A DNA stretch of 64,000 bases from Anodontia alba. Taxonomy: Eukaryota; Mollusca; Bivalvia; Lucinida; Lucinidae. Shown piece by piece: positions 30,500-40,594 of this stretch. The position numbers and the translations under genes are program-made. The notes under the pieces are model-generated. The model was not told the origin of the DNA. It made no database searches and worked only from the letters and a program-made list of their open reading frames with translations. The stretch covers positions 30,891,129 to 30,955,128 of the forward strand of contig OZ024828.1 of assembly GCA_964016985.1 (NCBI GenBank), given 5' to 3'. The stretch's first letter is position 1. Each line of letters starts with the position of its first letter.

Positions 30500-31672
30500 A
30501 TGGAGAATGGTGATGCTAAATGTGACACATGTGAGAAGGTATTTCCTAACTTAACTAGCCTTAGATTGCACCTCGTAAATGGACATGTCGCCAAGGACGG
30601 AGACAGTTCTCATAAATGTGAAGAATGCGGGAAACGGTTCAAAGAAGCTTCAAGTATGAGACAGCATCATGATCTGACTCACAGAGAGGACCGATTCTCT
30701 TGCTCGTTGTGCGGTAAACGCTTTACGGCAAAGACGGGTCTCAATTATCACATGATAATACACACCGGTGATAAACCCTATTCGTGTCAGACGTGCGGGA
30801 AGCACTTTTCCTCGGTAAATTCCGTAAAATACCACATGTTTACACACACTAACGAGAAACCCTTTAAATGTGAGCTGTGTCCGAAGGAATATAGCGCGAA
30901 GACGAGTCTAAAAATACATATGCTGGTACATGCTGGGAAGAAAACTCACACGTGTGAAGTATGCGGGATGCAGTTCATTGGTTCGTCGAACTATAAACAG
31001 CACCAACTAAAACACACTGGTGAGAAATTGCACAGTTGCGATATTTGCGGCAGAAAGGTCGCCAATTCGTCCAATCTGAAGATACACATGCGTATTCATT
31101 TTGATGCTAAACCGTACTCGTGTCGAATATGCGGGAAGGCCTTCCGGCAAAGATCGGATTGTGTCCGGCACGAATCTATTCACGGCGAGAGAGCAAAACA
31201 CGACTGTAAAGTTTGTGGCAAATTATTCACCGACTTGGCGAACCTTAAACGACACATACTGCACGTCCACGAGTCACCAGAAAAGTCGCAGATATGTGGG
31301 ATTTGTGGCAGGACATTTCGTGTGCAGGCTAACCTCAAGCGGCACATGATACAACATACGGGTGAGAAGAATCATAAATGTGACGTTTGCGGCAAATATT
31401 TCACGCAGGCGCAGTGCGTTAAACAGCACATGCTTATACACGCGGGAGTTAAACCGCACGGCTGCGATGAATGTGATAAACAGTTCCGATCTAGGGCGTG
31501 TCTTCAGAGACACAAGTTGATTCACAGTGGCGACAGTGAGGGTTATGGATGCAAATTGTGTGAGAAAAAGTTTAAAACTGTGAAAGCGCTCTTGAAGCAC
31601 AGGAAAAATCATAAGGAGACAGATCTGGAATTCGGGGAGAATAACATAAAACAGGAACAGAACATTCTTTGA
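30500..31672 (+). CDS. C2H2 zinc-finger protein with 13 fingers (gene 2)
   Basis: A 390-residue nuclear DNA-binding protein, likely a transcription regulator of unknown target. Thirteen C2H2 fingers run from about residue 8 to 373 and line up one-to-one with gene 1. Finger 7 again lacks the core aromatic residue (CGRKV). Finger 11 (QAQCVKQHMLIHAGVKPH) and finger 6 (GSSNYKQH) are almost identical between the two. The tail after the last finger is acidic and ends KQEQNIL; KQE within it resembles a sumoylation-type site (I-K-Q-E). The coding region is a single exon behind a splice acceptor. No KRAB, BTB or SCAN domain. The start is the first in-frame ATG; the next Met is at about residue 57. Confidence 0.94.
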   Translation: MENGDAKCDTCEKVFPNLTSLRLHLVNGHVAKDGDSSHKCEECGKRFKEASSMRQHHDLTHREDRFSCSLCGKRFTAKTGLNYHMIIHTGDKPYSCQTCGKHFSSVNSVKYHMFTHTNEKPFKCELCPKEYSAKTSLKIHMLVHAGKKTHTCEVCGMQFIGSSNYKQHQLKHTGEKLHSCDICGRKVANSSNLKIHMRIHFDAKPYSCRICGKAFRQRSDCVRHESIHGERAKHDCKVCGKLFTDLANLKRHILHVHESPEKSQICGICGRTFRVQANLKRHMIQHTGEKNHKCDVCGKYFTQAQCVKQHMLIHAGVKPHGCDECDKQFRSRACLQRHKLIHSGDSEGYGCKLCEKKFKTVKALLKHRKNHKETDLEFGENNIKQEQNIL

Positions 31673-31694
31673 GATTTATATGAGAAAATGTGTC

Positions 31695-31775
31695 GGGCCA
31701 TATAGTCGGTCAGGGAAGGCCCTGATCAGACTGCGCATGAGCGCAGTCTGATCAGGGCGTTCCCTGTCCGCCCTA
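31695..31775. repeat. TGATCAG-core hairpin
   Basis: GTCAGGGAAGGCCCTGATCAGACTGCGC pairs with GCGCAGTCTGATCAGGGCGTTCCCTG around ATGA, arms about 27 nt, just 3' of zinc-finger gene 2, so it could fall in its 3' UTR. Confidence 0.8.
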
Positions 31776-32112
31776 AGATTAATTGGGATCTGTAGACTAT
31801 AATGGAGTATATGTAGCAAAGTCCATCGGACTGTTTGGCATCGCTGTCTGATCTGGATCGTGTATGTTCACATATACCGCGAAGACGCCCATCAAAAATA
31901 AGTGTCTCCTATTGCAGGAGACAGAGCTTCGTATAACTGGAGTAATGAAAGCATTTTATGCTACTTTTGCAACAAGGAATATCTTGTGGGTACTCACAGG
32001 ACTAATCAATAGCCAAAAGAATATGTTATGGTGAATTAACAGAAAATATGCTACATGTTTACGTCTGTTAACAAACAGTTCATCTGGAGTTTTATATTTG
32101 ACCAGGTGGTGG

Positions 32113-32220
32113 CCAGCTAGCATTCTACTGTAGTTTGATCCAAATATAAATATTAGACCGCTATCGGATCCTGTCGGGCTGATAACGGTTCAGTATAGAT
32201 TGAAGTCGAATGCTAGCTAG
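32113..32220. repeat. Family G palindrome, copy 2 (worn)
   Basis: CCAGCTAGCATTCTACTGTAG on the left and TCGAATGCTAGCTAGG on the right, with CGGATCCTGTCGGGCTGATAACGG in the middle. The arms are heavily mutated. A GT-rich GGTGGTGG word flanks both sides (32105 and 32220). Confidence 0.6.
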
Positions 32221-32759
32221 GTGGTGGTGGTATTCAAATGAATCTGAAAACAAAACAGTTCCACCATTTAAAAAGTGATTCACGCCAAACAAAAAGGGGC
32301 TTGTTGGTTATAGTGAAGGCACAGTCATTAAGTAGACCAAGTTTAATTTATAAGTTCTCCGCACTTTGCCAGTTAGGGGGCAAACTTTGACCAGACCACA
32401 TACTCTCTGTTGCTAGCTGATTGAAGTTTATCAATTTGTTCTGATTGAGCAGGTCCTGTTAAGAGTGTGCAGATGTAAAGGGAAAGCAATGCTGGCAAAG
32501 AATACATCCGAAATAAAAGACATTGACAAGTCTTGCATTTTGATGCAAATCTTACCAAAGTCGGATGAAAAATAAGAACGTTATCGAAATTTGAAGAATT
32601 TAAATTTTCTTTTTTGTTGTGTCGCCATTTTGAATATTTAATAAGGCTTTATGACGCCTTTATTTGTATCAGTATTTTAATTCTGTATCTATGTATATAC
32701 ATGTAGCTTCATGATTGTGCCTGTTATGGTTTCGTACCTGCCCCCCCCCCCCCACCTCG
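32221..32759. other. Unassigned non-coding stretch
   Basis: No gene. GTTTCGTACCTG then a 14-C run precedes family A copy 9. GTCGCCATTTTGAATATTTAATAAGGCTTTATGACGCC near 32620 reappears in inverse order near 59925-59975 (AAGGCTTTATGACGCCATAACAATATTAAATATTTGAAATGGCGG), hinting at another dispersed repeat. Confidence 0.5.
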
Positions 32760-33030
32760 CATTACGAAAACATGCCTATTCAAACATACTGCAAAATTTA
32801 CCACCAAAAAATGAAAATTTTCAGATAAAAATTCTGATACTTTTCATATTTCTGCTCAAAACATAGATACTCGTTAGAACCGCCTCGCCGAGGCGGTTCT
32901 AACGAGTACCCACAATATATGTTTTTGAGCAGAAATAAGAAAAATAATGTATACCCCTGTAAACCCCAGTTTTACTATATAAACGTGGGGTTTAAGGGGG
33001 TCAAAATTATATAGGTATGTTTTCGTGATG
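32760..33030 (-). mobile_element. Family A MITE, copy 9
   Basis: Minus orientation, starts CATTACGAAAACATGCC, ends TTTTCGTGATG. The left hairpin arm lost TTGTGGG (ACATAGATACTCGTTAG), the right arm kept it. Inserted directly after a poly-C tract. Confidence 0.9.
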
Positions 33031-33375
33031 CCCCACCCCTGCACTAAAGTATTAACTGAACAACGACAGCAAAATGTATTGCTTCTTCTCTAGTCATATG
33101 TTGACTTTCCTTGAAAACAACATTTGCTGTCAGAAGGCAGTTTTTTCTTAAATAATTTGAAAAGTTCAGAACATCATTGAATACGTATTGAAAATGGCGG
33201 GCACTTGAGAAAAAAAAAACTTTTGATTCTTTATATACCATTAACATTCTGAATTTATGTCTGATTTTGATGAAATTTGTATCAGATTGCATGGTTTGTC
33301 AAGATTTTTCATGTCAGGTGCATTGTTTGCCAACCTTTCTTTTCCTTTTAAAGATTGAACTGCCCTTGCTGTTAA

Positions 33376-33581
33376 CTCTTGTCCTGCTGAATAAATTAAG
33401 ATGCCACGCCTACTTCTAATTTTCAGCCAGTCCGATTTCTTGATCTGGATTGTTGCTATAAATTCGCATTCTTAATGGCAAACAGTGCAGATTCAGATCA
33501 GTTGGCTTCTTCAGAAGCCAACTGATCTGGATCTACACTGTTTGCAAAAGCAGGGTATATCCCGGCTCAGCAGGACAAGGG
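33376..33581. mobile_element. Family D TTAA-type MITE, copy 3
   Basis: TTAA at 33372-33375 and 33582-33585. Ends CTCTTGTCCTGCTGAA and CTCAGCAGGACAAGGG. The hairpin at 33477-33545 has 34-nt arms. Confidence 0.88.
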
Positions 33582-33619
33582 TTAAAAGCGGTATACAAAG
33601 ATCTTTTCATATCCAGCTG

Positions 33620-33840
33620 ACAAACTGAAAGAGTGGTAGCTCATTGGTGAACTCACTGACCTCTAGACTTAGAGGTACCGGGATCGATCCTAGGCGTAGG
33701 CAAGGGAATACCGGTGTCCGAACGCGCTTTCCTTCTTGTCATGGCGCTGCCTCTATCTGACTCGGTTGCCAGGTTGCGTTTAAAAACTGATCAGCCAGTC
33801 AGTCAGTCAGTTAGTCAGTCCTTCATGTCATTTGCAGGAA
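33620..33840 (+). repeat. SINE family S4 (tRNA-like)
   Basis: GTGGTAGCTCATTGGTGAAC (A box) and CCGGGATCGATCCTAGG (B box) make a tRNA-like head at about 33628-33700. The body ends in repeated GTCAGTCAGTCAG. No target duplication was found. Confidence 0.6.
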
Positions 33841-33984
33841 TGACGTGGAAACAGTGAGCCGTCCTTCAGATCGGTACGTTAACTGAAGCCCCTTGTGTTC
33901 CTAAAATGGTTACTTGTAGACCTTCATCATGCAATCCGGGTCTGCCTAGAATATCCGCGAGGAATGACAGTATATATAGATAGA

Positions 33985-34410
33985 CCACAACATGAGAAAT
34001 CTGCATTCGGACATGCGCCCAGCGAAGACTCAAGATCAGCCTGCACATCTTAGTCCTCGCTAGGCTCTCTTTGGATGGATGCACGGCTTCTTCAAGTGGA
34101 CAGTGAAATCTACGATTAGACTGCGAGGCTCAGCAGACTGATCTGAGTCATCATGGGTAATTTTTCTTACACTTTGACACCCCCCCCCCCACACACACAC
34201 ACACACTGAAACAGGGCCAAAGTATTGGCAAAGCAGCGCCAGAAAACATGCTTTTTGACATGCGCCAAGCAAAAACTTAAATTCGCGCAGTCTGATCAGA
34301 GCCGTCGTTGTCCACATGAAGAAACCTTATCCAAAATGTATCCAGTAAAGATTCGCAGGCTGATCTGAATCTTCGCTGAGTACACGTCCGAAAATATGGT
34401 TTCTGACGTT
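33985..34410. repeat. Two units of the GATCAGCCTGCGCAT-type repeat
   Basis: ATTCGGACATGCGCCCAGCGAAGACTCAAGATCAGCC near 34005 and TTGACATGCGCCAAGCAAAAAC near 34255 each lead to a GCAGTCTGATCAG or GACTGCGAGG word and then TCATCATGGG/ATCTTCGCTG. A C-run and CA repeat (34182-34206) lie between them. Confidence 0.55.
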
Positions 34411-34439
34411 GTGGCTCATTTATTTATGTGTAATAACCC

Positions 34440-34494
34440 TATATGGGGGTGTGTGGGGGGTTGGGGGGTGGGGGGGGGGGGGGCGAGGGGGGAG
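34440..34494. repeat. G-rich tract
   Basis: Several runs of four or more G (TGTGGGGGGTTGGGGGGTGGGG.. type) that could form a G-quadruplex. Confidence 0.8.
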
Positions 34495-34550
34495 AGACAG
34501 GTTGTTGGAGCTGTTGTTTGTAAAGTCAATATTGCAGCATTAGTATTTTA

Positions 34551-34742
34551 GCCCTTGTCATGCTGAATAAATTAAAATGCCACGCCCACTTCTAATTTCC
34601 AGCCAATCAGATTACTTAATCCGGTTTTTGATAGAAATTCACATATTTAAGGACAAACAGTGCAGATTTAGATCAGAAGCCAACTGATCTGGATCTACAC
34701 TGTCTGCTAAGACAGGGCATGTCGTGTTCAACGAGAGACTGG
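34551..34742. mobile_element. Family D MITE, copy 4 (worn)
   Basis: Ends GCCCTTGTCATGCTGAA and GTTCAACGAGAGACTGG are degraded, flanks read TTTA and TTAG. One hairpin arm lost the GTTGGCTTCTTC piece. Confidence 0.65.
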
Positions 34743-34817
34743 TTAGTATATCCCCATATATGTAGACTTTTTACAACCAAAATGTATGGATAATTTTCCT
34801 ATTATTAACGACAATAT

Positions 34818-35096
34818 ACATTACGAAAACACGCCTATTCAAATATACTGAAAATATCACCACCAAAAAAATGCAAATTTTCAGATAAAAAATCCTGATA
34901 TTTTTTCATACTTCTGCTCAAAACATAGATTGTGGTACTCGTTAGAACCGCCTCGTCGAGGCGGTTCTAACGAGTACTCACAATCTATGTTTTGAGTAGA
35001 AATAAGAAAAATAATGCATACCCCTGTAAACCCCAGTTTTACTATATAAAAGTGGGGTTTAAGGGGGTCAAAATGTTATTGGCATGATTCGTGATG
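34818..35096 (-). mobile_element. Family A MITE, copy 10
   Basis: Minus orientation, tip base T (CCTCG-T-CGAGG). The right terminal repeat is worn (GGCATGATTCGTGATG). Confidence 0.9.
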
Positions 35097-35200
35097 AATA
35101 TTCATTATGTGGGTACACATTAGAAGCGCCATGTTGAGGCGCTTATAATGAGTATCCATGGTGCAAGCATGTTTTATGTTTTCATGGAAAATAAGAAAAA
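35097..35200. repeat. Family C hairpin element, copy 1
   Basis: Directly abuts family A copy 10. ATGTGGGTACACATTAGAAGCGCC pairs imperfectly with GGCGCTTATAATGAGTATCCAT, then a TTTTCATGGAAAATAAGAAAA tail typical of family C. Confidence 0.6.
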
Positions 35201-35277
35201 AAAATTTTTTTGGGGGGTTGGGAGAGGGGTTGGTGAGGGGGGAGGGGTGTAGAAATCAAAATGTTTGGACAGTTTTC

Positions 35278-35385
35278 CTAGTTTGATCCAAATATATCTT
35301 ATGGGTGCACATTAGAAGCGCCCACAACAAGGAGCTTCAGATTAATACTACTATCATATACTCGTATTTTCATGGAAAAATAAGA
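35278..35385. repeat. Family C hairpin element, copy 2 (worn)
   Basis: ATGGGTGCACATTAGAAGCGCCC on the left and GGAGCTTCAGATTAATAC on the right, followed by TTTTCATGGAAAAATAAGAAAAC. Confidence 0.5.
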
Positions 35386-35465
35386 AAACTGTTCTCCTAT
35401 TCATACTTGTTTCTGTATGTTTGTTAACCTACTATGTGTATAATACATCAACGATTTTTTTTATT

Positions 35466-35525
35466 TTTATTTCACAGATTTGTTTTATTTATATATATTT
35501 ATTTATTTAAATAAATAATTTATTT
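35466..35525. repeat. ATTT-rich tract
   Basis: TTTATTTATATATATTTATTTATTTAAATAAATAATTTATTTATA is partly self-complementary. Confidence 0.7.
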
Positions 35526-35614
35526 ATATTGCACGCACTGTCTAGGGAAAGGATAATGTCGGCGAAGGTCAGGGTCAAGGCCCAGAGAGCATATGCCCAT
35601 GCCAGGTGAATAGT

Positions 35615-35894
35615 CATCACGAAAACATGCCTATATAATTTTGACCCCCTTAAACCCCACTTTTATATAGCAAAACTGGGGTTTACAGGGGTATACATTA
35701 TTTTTCTTATTTCTGCTAAATAACATAGATTGTGGGTACTCGTTAGAACCGCCTCGCCGAGGCGGTTCTAACGAGTACCCATAATCTGTGTTTTGAGCAG
35801 AAATATGAAAAATATCAGAATTTTTATCTGAAAATTTTCATTATTTTTGGTGACAAAATTTTCAATATATTTGAATAGGCGTGTATTCGTAATG
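35615..35894 (+). mobile_element. Family A MITE, copy 11
   Basis: 280 bp, ends CATCACGAAAACATGCC and TGTATTCGTAATG; tip base C. Confidence 0.92.
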
Positions 35895-36099
35895 TTATCT
35901 TCGGACAGACATAGAGAGCAAATGTATAGATGAGCTTGACCACTCTTATCAAGACCTTGCTTCTCTGTCTGTTTACTGACACATTGAATGTCACAGAAAG
36001 TGCCAATAGAGAGCAACGTTCATGTTGATAATTTGCCAGGGTTCTGTTTGATTTCGCAAATTGAAAATGTAGAGATCTTTCTAACTGATCATGAAAAGG

Positions 36100-36190
36100 A
36101 GTCTACTCTAAAAGGAAAGAATTTGCTCTAAAGCGGGAGCAAATTCTTTCTTTTTGGAGTTGATCCCTTTGCAGAAGGGGATCGGTGTAC
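36100..36190. repeat. GGAAAGAATTTGCTC-type hairpin
   Basis: ACTCTAAAAGGAAAGAATTTGCTC pairs with GAGCAAATTCTTTCTTTTTGGAGT around TAAAGCGG. The family's CCCTTTGCAGAAGGGGATCGG follows. Confidence 0.75.
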
Positions 36191-36499
36191 ACGAAAGCAA
36201 ACTGGAAGACATGAAATTTATCACCCTTTTCAAAAAAAGGTAGAAAATCTAACAAGGGTATCCTTTGACTTGAGAATTATACTCTTTTTATTTCTGACAA
36301 CCTCTGGATTTACTAGGCTAGAAGTAGTATAGAGCGTCGCTATAGGAACGCGACGCCCCGTACTACTGCTAGAGCATTTATGTTTGCATGTAACAAATTT
36401 GAAGTTCACTATTATACAAAGTTCCTTTTCTATGTTGAAATAAATGCGACATATAAATCATAAAATGTAATTGCCTTTCTAAAATATGTTCCGGATCAT

Positions 36500-36668
36500 A
36501 ACATTTCCTATAAGACTGCGTATGCACCTGGCGAAGACTCAGATCAGCCCGCGTATCACAGGCTTATCAAAGTCTTTGCTGTCTGTCTGAAAACGGTTTG
36601 GATTCTTGGCTGCCCACATAGTGCCCAGTGAAGACACTGGTCAGACTGCGCGGATGCGCAGCTTGATC
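36500..36668. repeat. GATCAGCC-type repeat fragment
   Basis: TATGCACCTGGCGAAGACTCAGATCAGCCCGCG and GAAGACACTGGTCAGACTGCGCGGATGCGCAGCTTGATCAGGCC. It is cut on the right by the element at 36673. Confidence 0.5.
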
Positions 36669-36672
36669 AGGC

Positions 36673-36910
36673 CCCGAGGTTATAAAACTTTTTTCATGCT
36701 CAACTCGGCTGAGCATGAAATTTTCTCTGCTAATAAATATGAAAATGCCAACATAAGTTGGCATTTTCATATTTATTAGCAGAGAAATTTTCATGCTCAG
36801 CTATGTTTAGCAAGAAAGAATTTACAGTTGTTAGTAATTTGTTATTTATTAGCAATATAGATTTCATGCTCAGCTGATTTGAGCATGAAAAAAAGTTTTA
36901 TAACATCGGG
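36673..36910. mobile_element. Family J long foldback, CCCGAGGTTATAAAAC ends
   Basis: About 238 bp. CCCGAGGTTATAAAACTTTT and, inverted, AAAAGTTTTATAACATCGGG close it. Inside, ATGCTCAACTCGGCTGAGCAT forms a small stem, and TCTCTGCTAATAAATATGAAAATGCCAAC pairs with its complement around ATAA. A further TTTCATGCTCAGCT copy precedes the right end. No frame of note. Confidence 0.8.
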
Positions 36911-37149
36911 ACCTGAGTTTTCGTTGTGCCAGATTCAGTCTTGTAGGAAATGCTGCGTCCCGGCTCATTTATCATGTTCCCAGCGTTATGGGTCGAGTCA
37001 AGCAAAAAGGGCTTACACATATATGAATAAAAAAGCTATGATATGTCTAATTTTGCCCTTATTTGGTTGTATAGAGAAAATCCTGGATATGATATTTAGA
37101 TTTTTTTGGTGACATACAGGATGAGCAAATAGTATAGACTCAGATCATC

Positions 37150-37235
37150 GTATGAATGGCAAATATTGTAGACCCTTATCAGACGCTGCTAAACGCGGAA
37201 TCTGATGAGAGTCTACACTGTTTGCCATTCATACT
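37150..37235. repeat. GCAAACAGTG-type hairpin with extended arms
   Basis: GTATGAATGGCAAATATTGTAGACCC on the left and GTCTACACTGTTTGCCATTCATAC on the right, about 38-nt arms around GCTGCTAAACGCGG. Confidence 0.75.
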
Positions 37236-37332
37236 GCACATGACTGTACGGCAATTGATAGCCAATAGGCTTTCATATATCCCTCCACCGTCTCAATATG
37301 ACTTAATTAATGTTTGAGAGACGTAAAACACC

Positions 37333-37425
37333 AACACATCATCGTCATCATCGACATCATCATCATCATCGTCATCATCGTCACCATCATCATCACCTTT
37401 ATCATCATCATCGTCACTTATACTG
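37333..37425. repeat. ATC trinucleotide repeat
   Basis: CATCATCGTC-type imperfect repeat, about 85 bp. Confidence 0.9.
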
Positions 37426-37639
37426 CAGTAATTTAGGCATGCCACCTGGTAGCTAAATTGGCCTGTTCAAATTTTAGGAGAATTATGGTAATGAGATAAG
37501 GTGTCCGAATACTAAGCTATGACGGTATTGTAGAATTAGAATCGACTGACTTAAAGGCATCGGTGTGACTGTATTGAAGCTCATTCTGATCTAGTCCTTC
37601 AAAAGCGACAGTTCGTTCTATGTGCATGCCAGAGCACTT

Positions 37640-38035
37640 GTTAAACTGTTTGTATCCACGATACATACGTCGTGGTAGGCTAAAATGTGTTTTCGCAAAG
37701 TCTCATCCATGTTTTTGCTCACCATTGATACCTCCTGTCGTTCCCATTGATTTTGTTAGCGGATAGTGAAGGCCCTGATCAGACTGCGCTTATGCGCAGT
37801 CTGATCAGGGCCTTCCCTATCCGACTATAGGCCCCAACGCCACACTTTCTCATACAAATCTCAAGGAGTGTCCTGTTCCTGTTTTATGTTACACTCTCTC
37901 CATTGATACATTCTATTGTGCCCAATCATTCAGTAGCGGATAGCGAAGGCCCTGATCAGACTGCGCTGATGTGCAGGCTGATCTCTATAGCTGTTCGCAT
38001 ATGCCCAAAATACACGTTTTCGCATGGCGCGGCCC
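37640..38035. repeat. Two adjacent TGATCAG-core elements
   Basis: First: TTAGCGGATAGTGAAGGCCC.. hairpin with 35-nt arms at about 37756-37826. Second: AGTAGCGGATAGCGAAGGCCCTGATCAGACTGCGC at 37931, whose right arm is disrupted, ending CACGTTTTCGCATGGCGCGGCCC. Both are preceded by CATTGATAC.. ATTGTGCCCAA-like text, so they are tandem copies of one element. Confidence 0.7.
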
Positions 38036-38277
38036 GTATAGCGTACTGAACACAAAATGAAAGTTTACATGTACACGGAAGTAATATTATTTGAGGGTGT
38101 GTCCTTCATGCAATAAAGGATTCAACATTTAAACATTGCACTGCCCGTCAATGTTGGCTAGTGCTTTGTAATCAAGCCGACTTTGAAGAAACATCTAGTT
38201 ACTGGTCAATTCTTTAGGTCTCGTTTTTGATTGGTCGAATTGTTCATTGGTGTTTCGTTAAAGTGGTTGGCTTTTTC

Positions 38278-38408
38278 ATAAAGTTAAGCAACGGAGATAG
38301 CGGTTAGTAACTGGATGGGTGACCGCGGTGCTTGACTTCTTGGAAGACCCGACAAACGCATAGGCATTCGACGGAATATTTGTTTGTTTGTTTGTTTGTT
38401 TTTTTTTT
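38278..38408 (+). repeat. 5S rRNA-like sequence, probable 5S-derived SINE
   Basis: AAGTTAAGCAACGG, CGGTTAGTAACTGGATGGGTGACCGC and GGTGCTTGACTTC follow the internal control region and 3' half of metazoan 5S rRNA (38281-38337). A short unrelated body then runs into TTTGTTTGTTTG and a T-run. The 5' third of 5S is missing or diverged. It is more like a SINE of the 5S-derived class, or a pseudogene, than a working 5S gene. Confidence 0.65.
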
Positions 38409-39245
38409 ACAGGTTATGAGATCTGTAAATATCCTCTAGCTCACTGTCAAGTTTCAATTCGATCGGTTGCGAAATAACAAAGACGTAAAACATCATATGC
38501 CTATAGTGTTGTATTGTCTATGGGAGTGACATTTTGCAAATAATTTATTTCATAACCGATCGACTTGAAATTTGATAGGAAGGTATTAAATGATAGGCTA
38601 ATATTTTATAATGTGTAAAAAATCACAAATATACAGTCGAGTGCCTGTGGACAAATGCAACAGAAAGACTATACGGGCCGTGCATAGCTGCAAGAGCTGG
38701 TTAAATACAGAAACAGTTTTTCTGTTGATTAAAGGTGATTGGGACCAAAATGCATAGCGTCAAATACAACTGCAGAAGCCAAAAACAAAACAAACTGAAT
38801 GACACGTTTAACTGGCAGTTTTCTATCAGCCCATGTTTCTGTCTGTTTTTTTCCCAAGACTGTGTCACAAGCGATTATTTTAAAATAAGGCGTGAAAATT
38901 ATAGCTGGAAACAATTAAACGACAAATTGTAATATCATCCGTCTGTCACCCAGACTGAGTTCGAATTTAGGTGTCATCCTTCTGCTTTAGGGCTCACGTT
39001 GCATTTTTCCACAGAGATTTCAGTGACAGTTGTCTTCAGATACTGATTATTTAAAGCAGATCATTTATGGTTTGAGTGGAAGAAATATTCCATAACGCGG
39101 TCCTATTAAAAAATACGCCGATAGTATCTGCATTTAGCAAGAGAAAAGGGGCTTTATTTTCCAACAATTTTTAAATTGGACGGAAAGTAAGTTTACAAGG
39201 TCAGAAATTTAAAGTACATCTAATTCATTCAAGATTGTTGGAATG
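38409..39245. other. Unassigned non-coding stretch
   Basis: Nothing recognised beyond chance frames on both strands around 38.73-38.93 kb. Confidence 0.5.
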
Positions 39246-39372
39246 TAGGTAAGAAAGTCACAGGGAAAAAAGTCACGGAACAAAGACACAATTTTGGGTA
39301 GGAAAAAAATCACGGAAGAAAAGTCGCGGATTTTATTTATTTTTCTTTTTTTCCTGTGACTTTCTTTCCGAT
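39246..39372. repeat. Foldback with GAAAGTCACAGG arms (family L)
   Basis: TAAGAAAGTCACAGGGAAAAAA on the left, TTTTTTTCCTGTGACTTTCTTT on the right. Between them AAAGTCACGGA, AAAATCACGGA and AAAGTCGCGGA repeat. Confidence 0.65.
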
Positions 39373-39749
39373 CACTAATATTTATAACTATGGTATACAT
39401 AGTATGGCAATGTGGGAATATAACTGCTGTCTTCCGTGTGTGTGTGTCTATCTGTCCCAGTTTGTTTTTCTCAAACATTTCTCTGGAATTACTGCACCTA
39501 GAATCTTGAAATTTTGTACAAATACAAATTTTGGACACGACTCGTGGTATTGTGGGAAATAGATCTGGCCTACTTCCTACTTATTCTTCCATTTATTTGA
39601 CTATTATGTGCTGTTTTGGTTACAGTCTTTTTCAGCAGTTGTCCTGTATGTCTGCTTGACGTCATCATCGAAAATATCAGACAGCTTTGTATAATTTAAG
39701 TGTATTTTTAATATGGAGACCTATAACTCGTCAAGCACACTAAATCATG

Positions 39750-39897
39750 ATGATTTTACGTTTACGCCCCTTTCATTAAGTCGTATTGGGACGACTGTAG
39801 CGTGAGAATGAAAGGCAGCACCGTACAGCCAGCGGGATTCGAACCCGGGACCTCATGAACCGAGGTCGAGAGCGCTAACCACTCGGCCACCCGGACA
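39750..39897 (-). repeat. SINE family S2 (tRNA-like, Ser/Leu-type shape)
   Basis: On the minus strand: GTGTCCGGGTGGCCGAGTGG (A box), CCCGGGTTCGAATCCCG (B box), with extra bases between anticodon and T arms as in type II tRNAs. The body continues CTGCCTTTCATTCTCACGC and GGGGCGTAAACGTAAAATCATC. It is a retroposon, not a functional tRNA, because the acceptor ends do not pair. Confidence 0.75.
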
Positions 39898-40166
39898 CTT
39901 CTTCAAACACACTAAACAAATCAAGTCTAAATATATTGCAGCTGACTGTCAGCAGGGATGGGAAACTTCAGGATTATTCCTGATTCAGGATTGAGATCTT
40001 TGATTTTAAGCATGGAATTTCACTTTTACAGTTGTTCACTCGGCCATCCTTTCTTGTGTTAAAAGTAGTTATTTGTGTCAATATATGCCTGAAACAACTA
40101 AACTTATTTTCTAAATTAATTTTTAGTTGCAGAGCTCCAGTTAAGAAAGAGTATCCACATGATACT

Positions 40167-40445
40167 CATTACGAAAACACGCCTATTCAAATATACTGAA
40201 AATTTAACCACCAAAAAAATGAAAATTTTCAGATAAAAAAATCTGATATTTTTCATATCTCTGCTCAAAACATATATTGTGGGTACTCGTTAGAACCGCC
40301 TCGGCGAGGCGGTTCTAACGAGTACCCACAATCTATGTTTTTGAGCAGAAATAAAAAAATAATGTATACCCCTGTAAACCCCAGTTTTACTATATAAAAG
40401 TGGGGTTTAAGGGGGTAAAAATTATATAGGCATGTTCTCGTGATG
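40167..40445 (-). mobile_element. Family A MITE, copy 12
   Basis: Minus orientation, tip base G. Ends CATTACGAAAACACGCC and TTCTCGTGATG. The hairpin arms are almost perfect. Confidence 0.92.
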
Positions 40446-40594
40446 AGATTTCAGGATTGATTATTAGCGACTCTTCTCACCCATGTGTCTGATGTATTTA
40501 ATTTGATATAGAACGAAATCTTCTGAATGCTCCTTATATCTGGAGCTGTGATGATTAAGAAAGGTGTGTTTATGAATTTTAGGTTATGTACAAA

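Noticed and set aside
31274..31612. Minus-strand frame of 112 residues opposite zinc-finger gene 2
   Set aside because: Lies wholly antisense to a clear 13-finger coding exon and has no recognisable domain. The frames at 30650, 31007 and 31101 are likewise shadows.
38281..38337. Functional 5S rRNA gene
   Set aside because: The 5' third is missing and the 3' end diverges; no tandem 5S repeat is nearby.
39209..39538. Minus-strand frame of 109 residues
   Set aside because: Overlaps the GAAAGTCACAGG foldback; no domain seen and no splice or start support.
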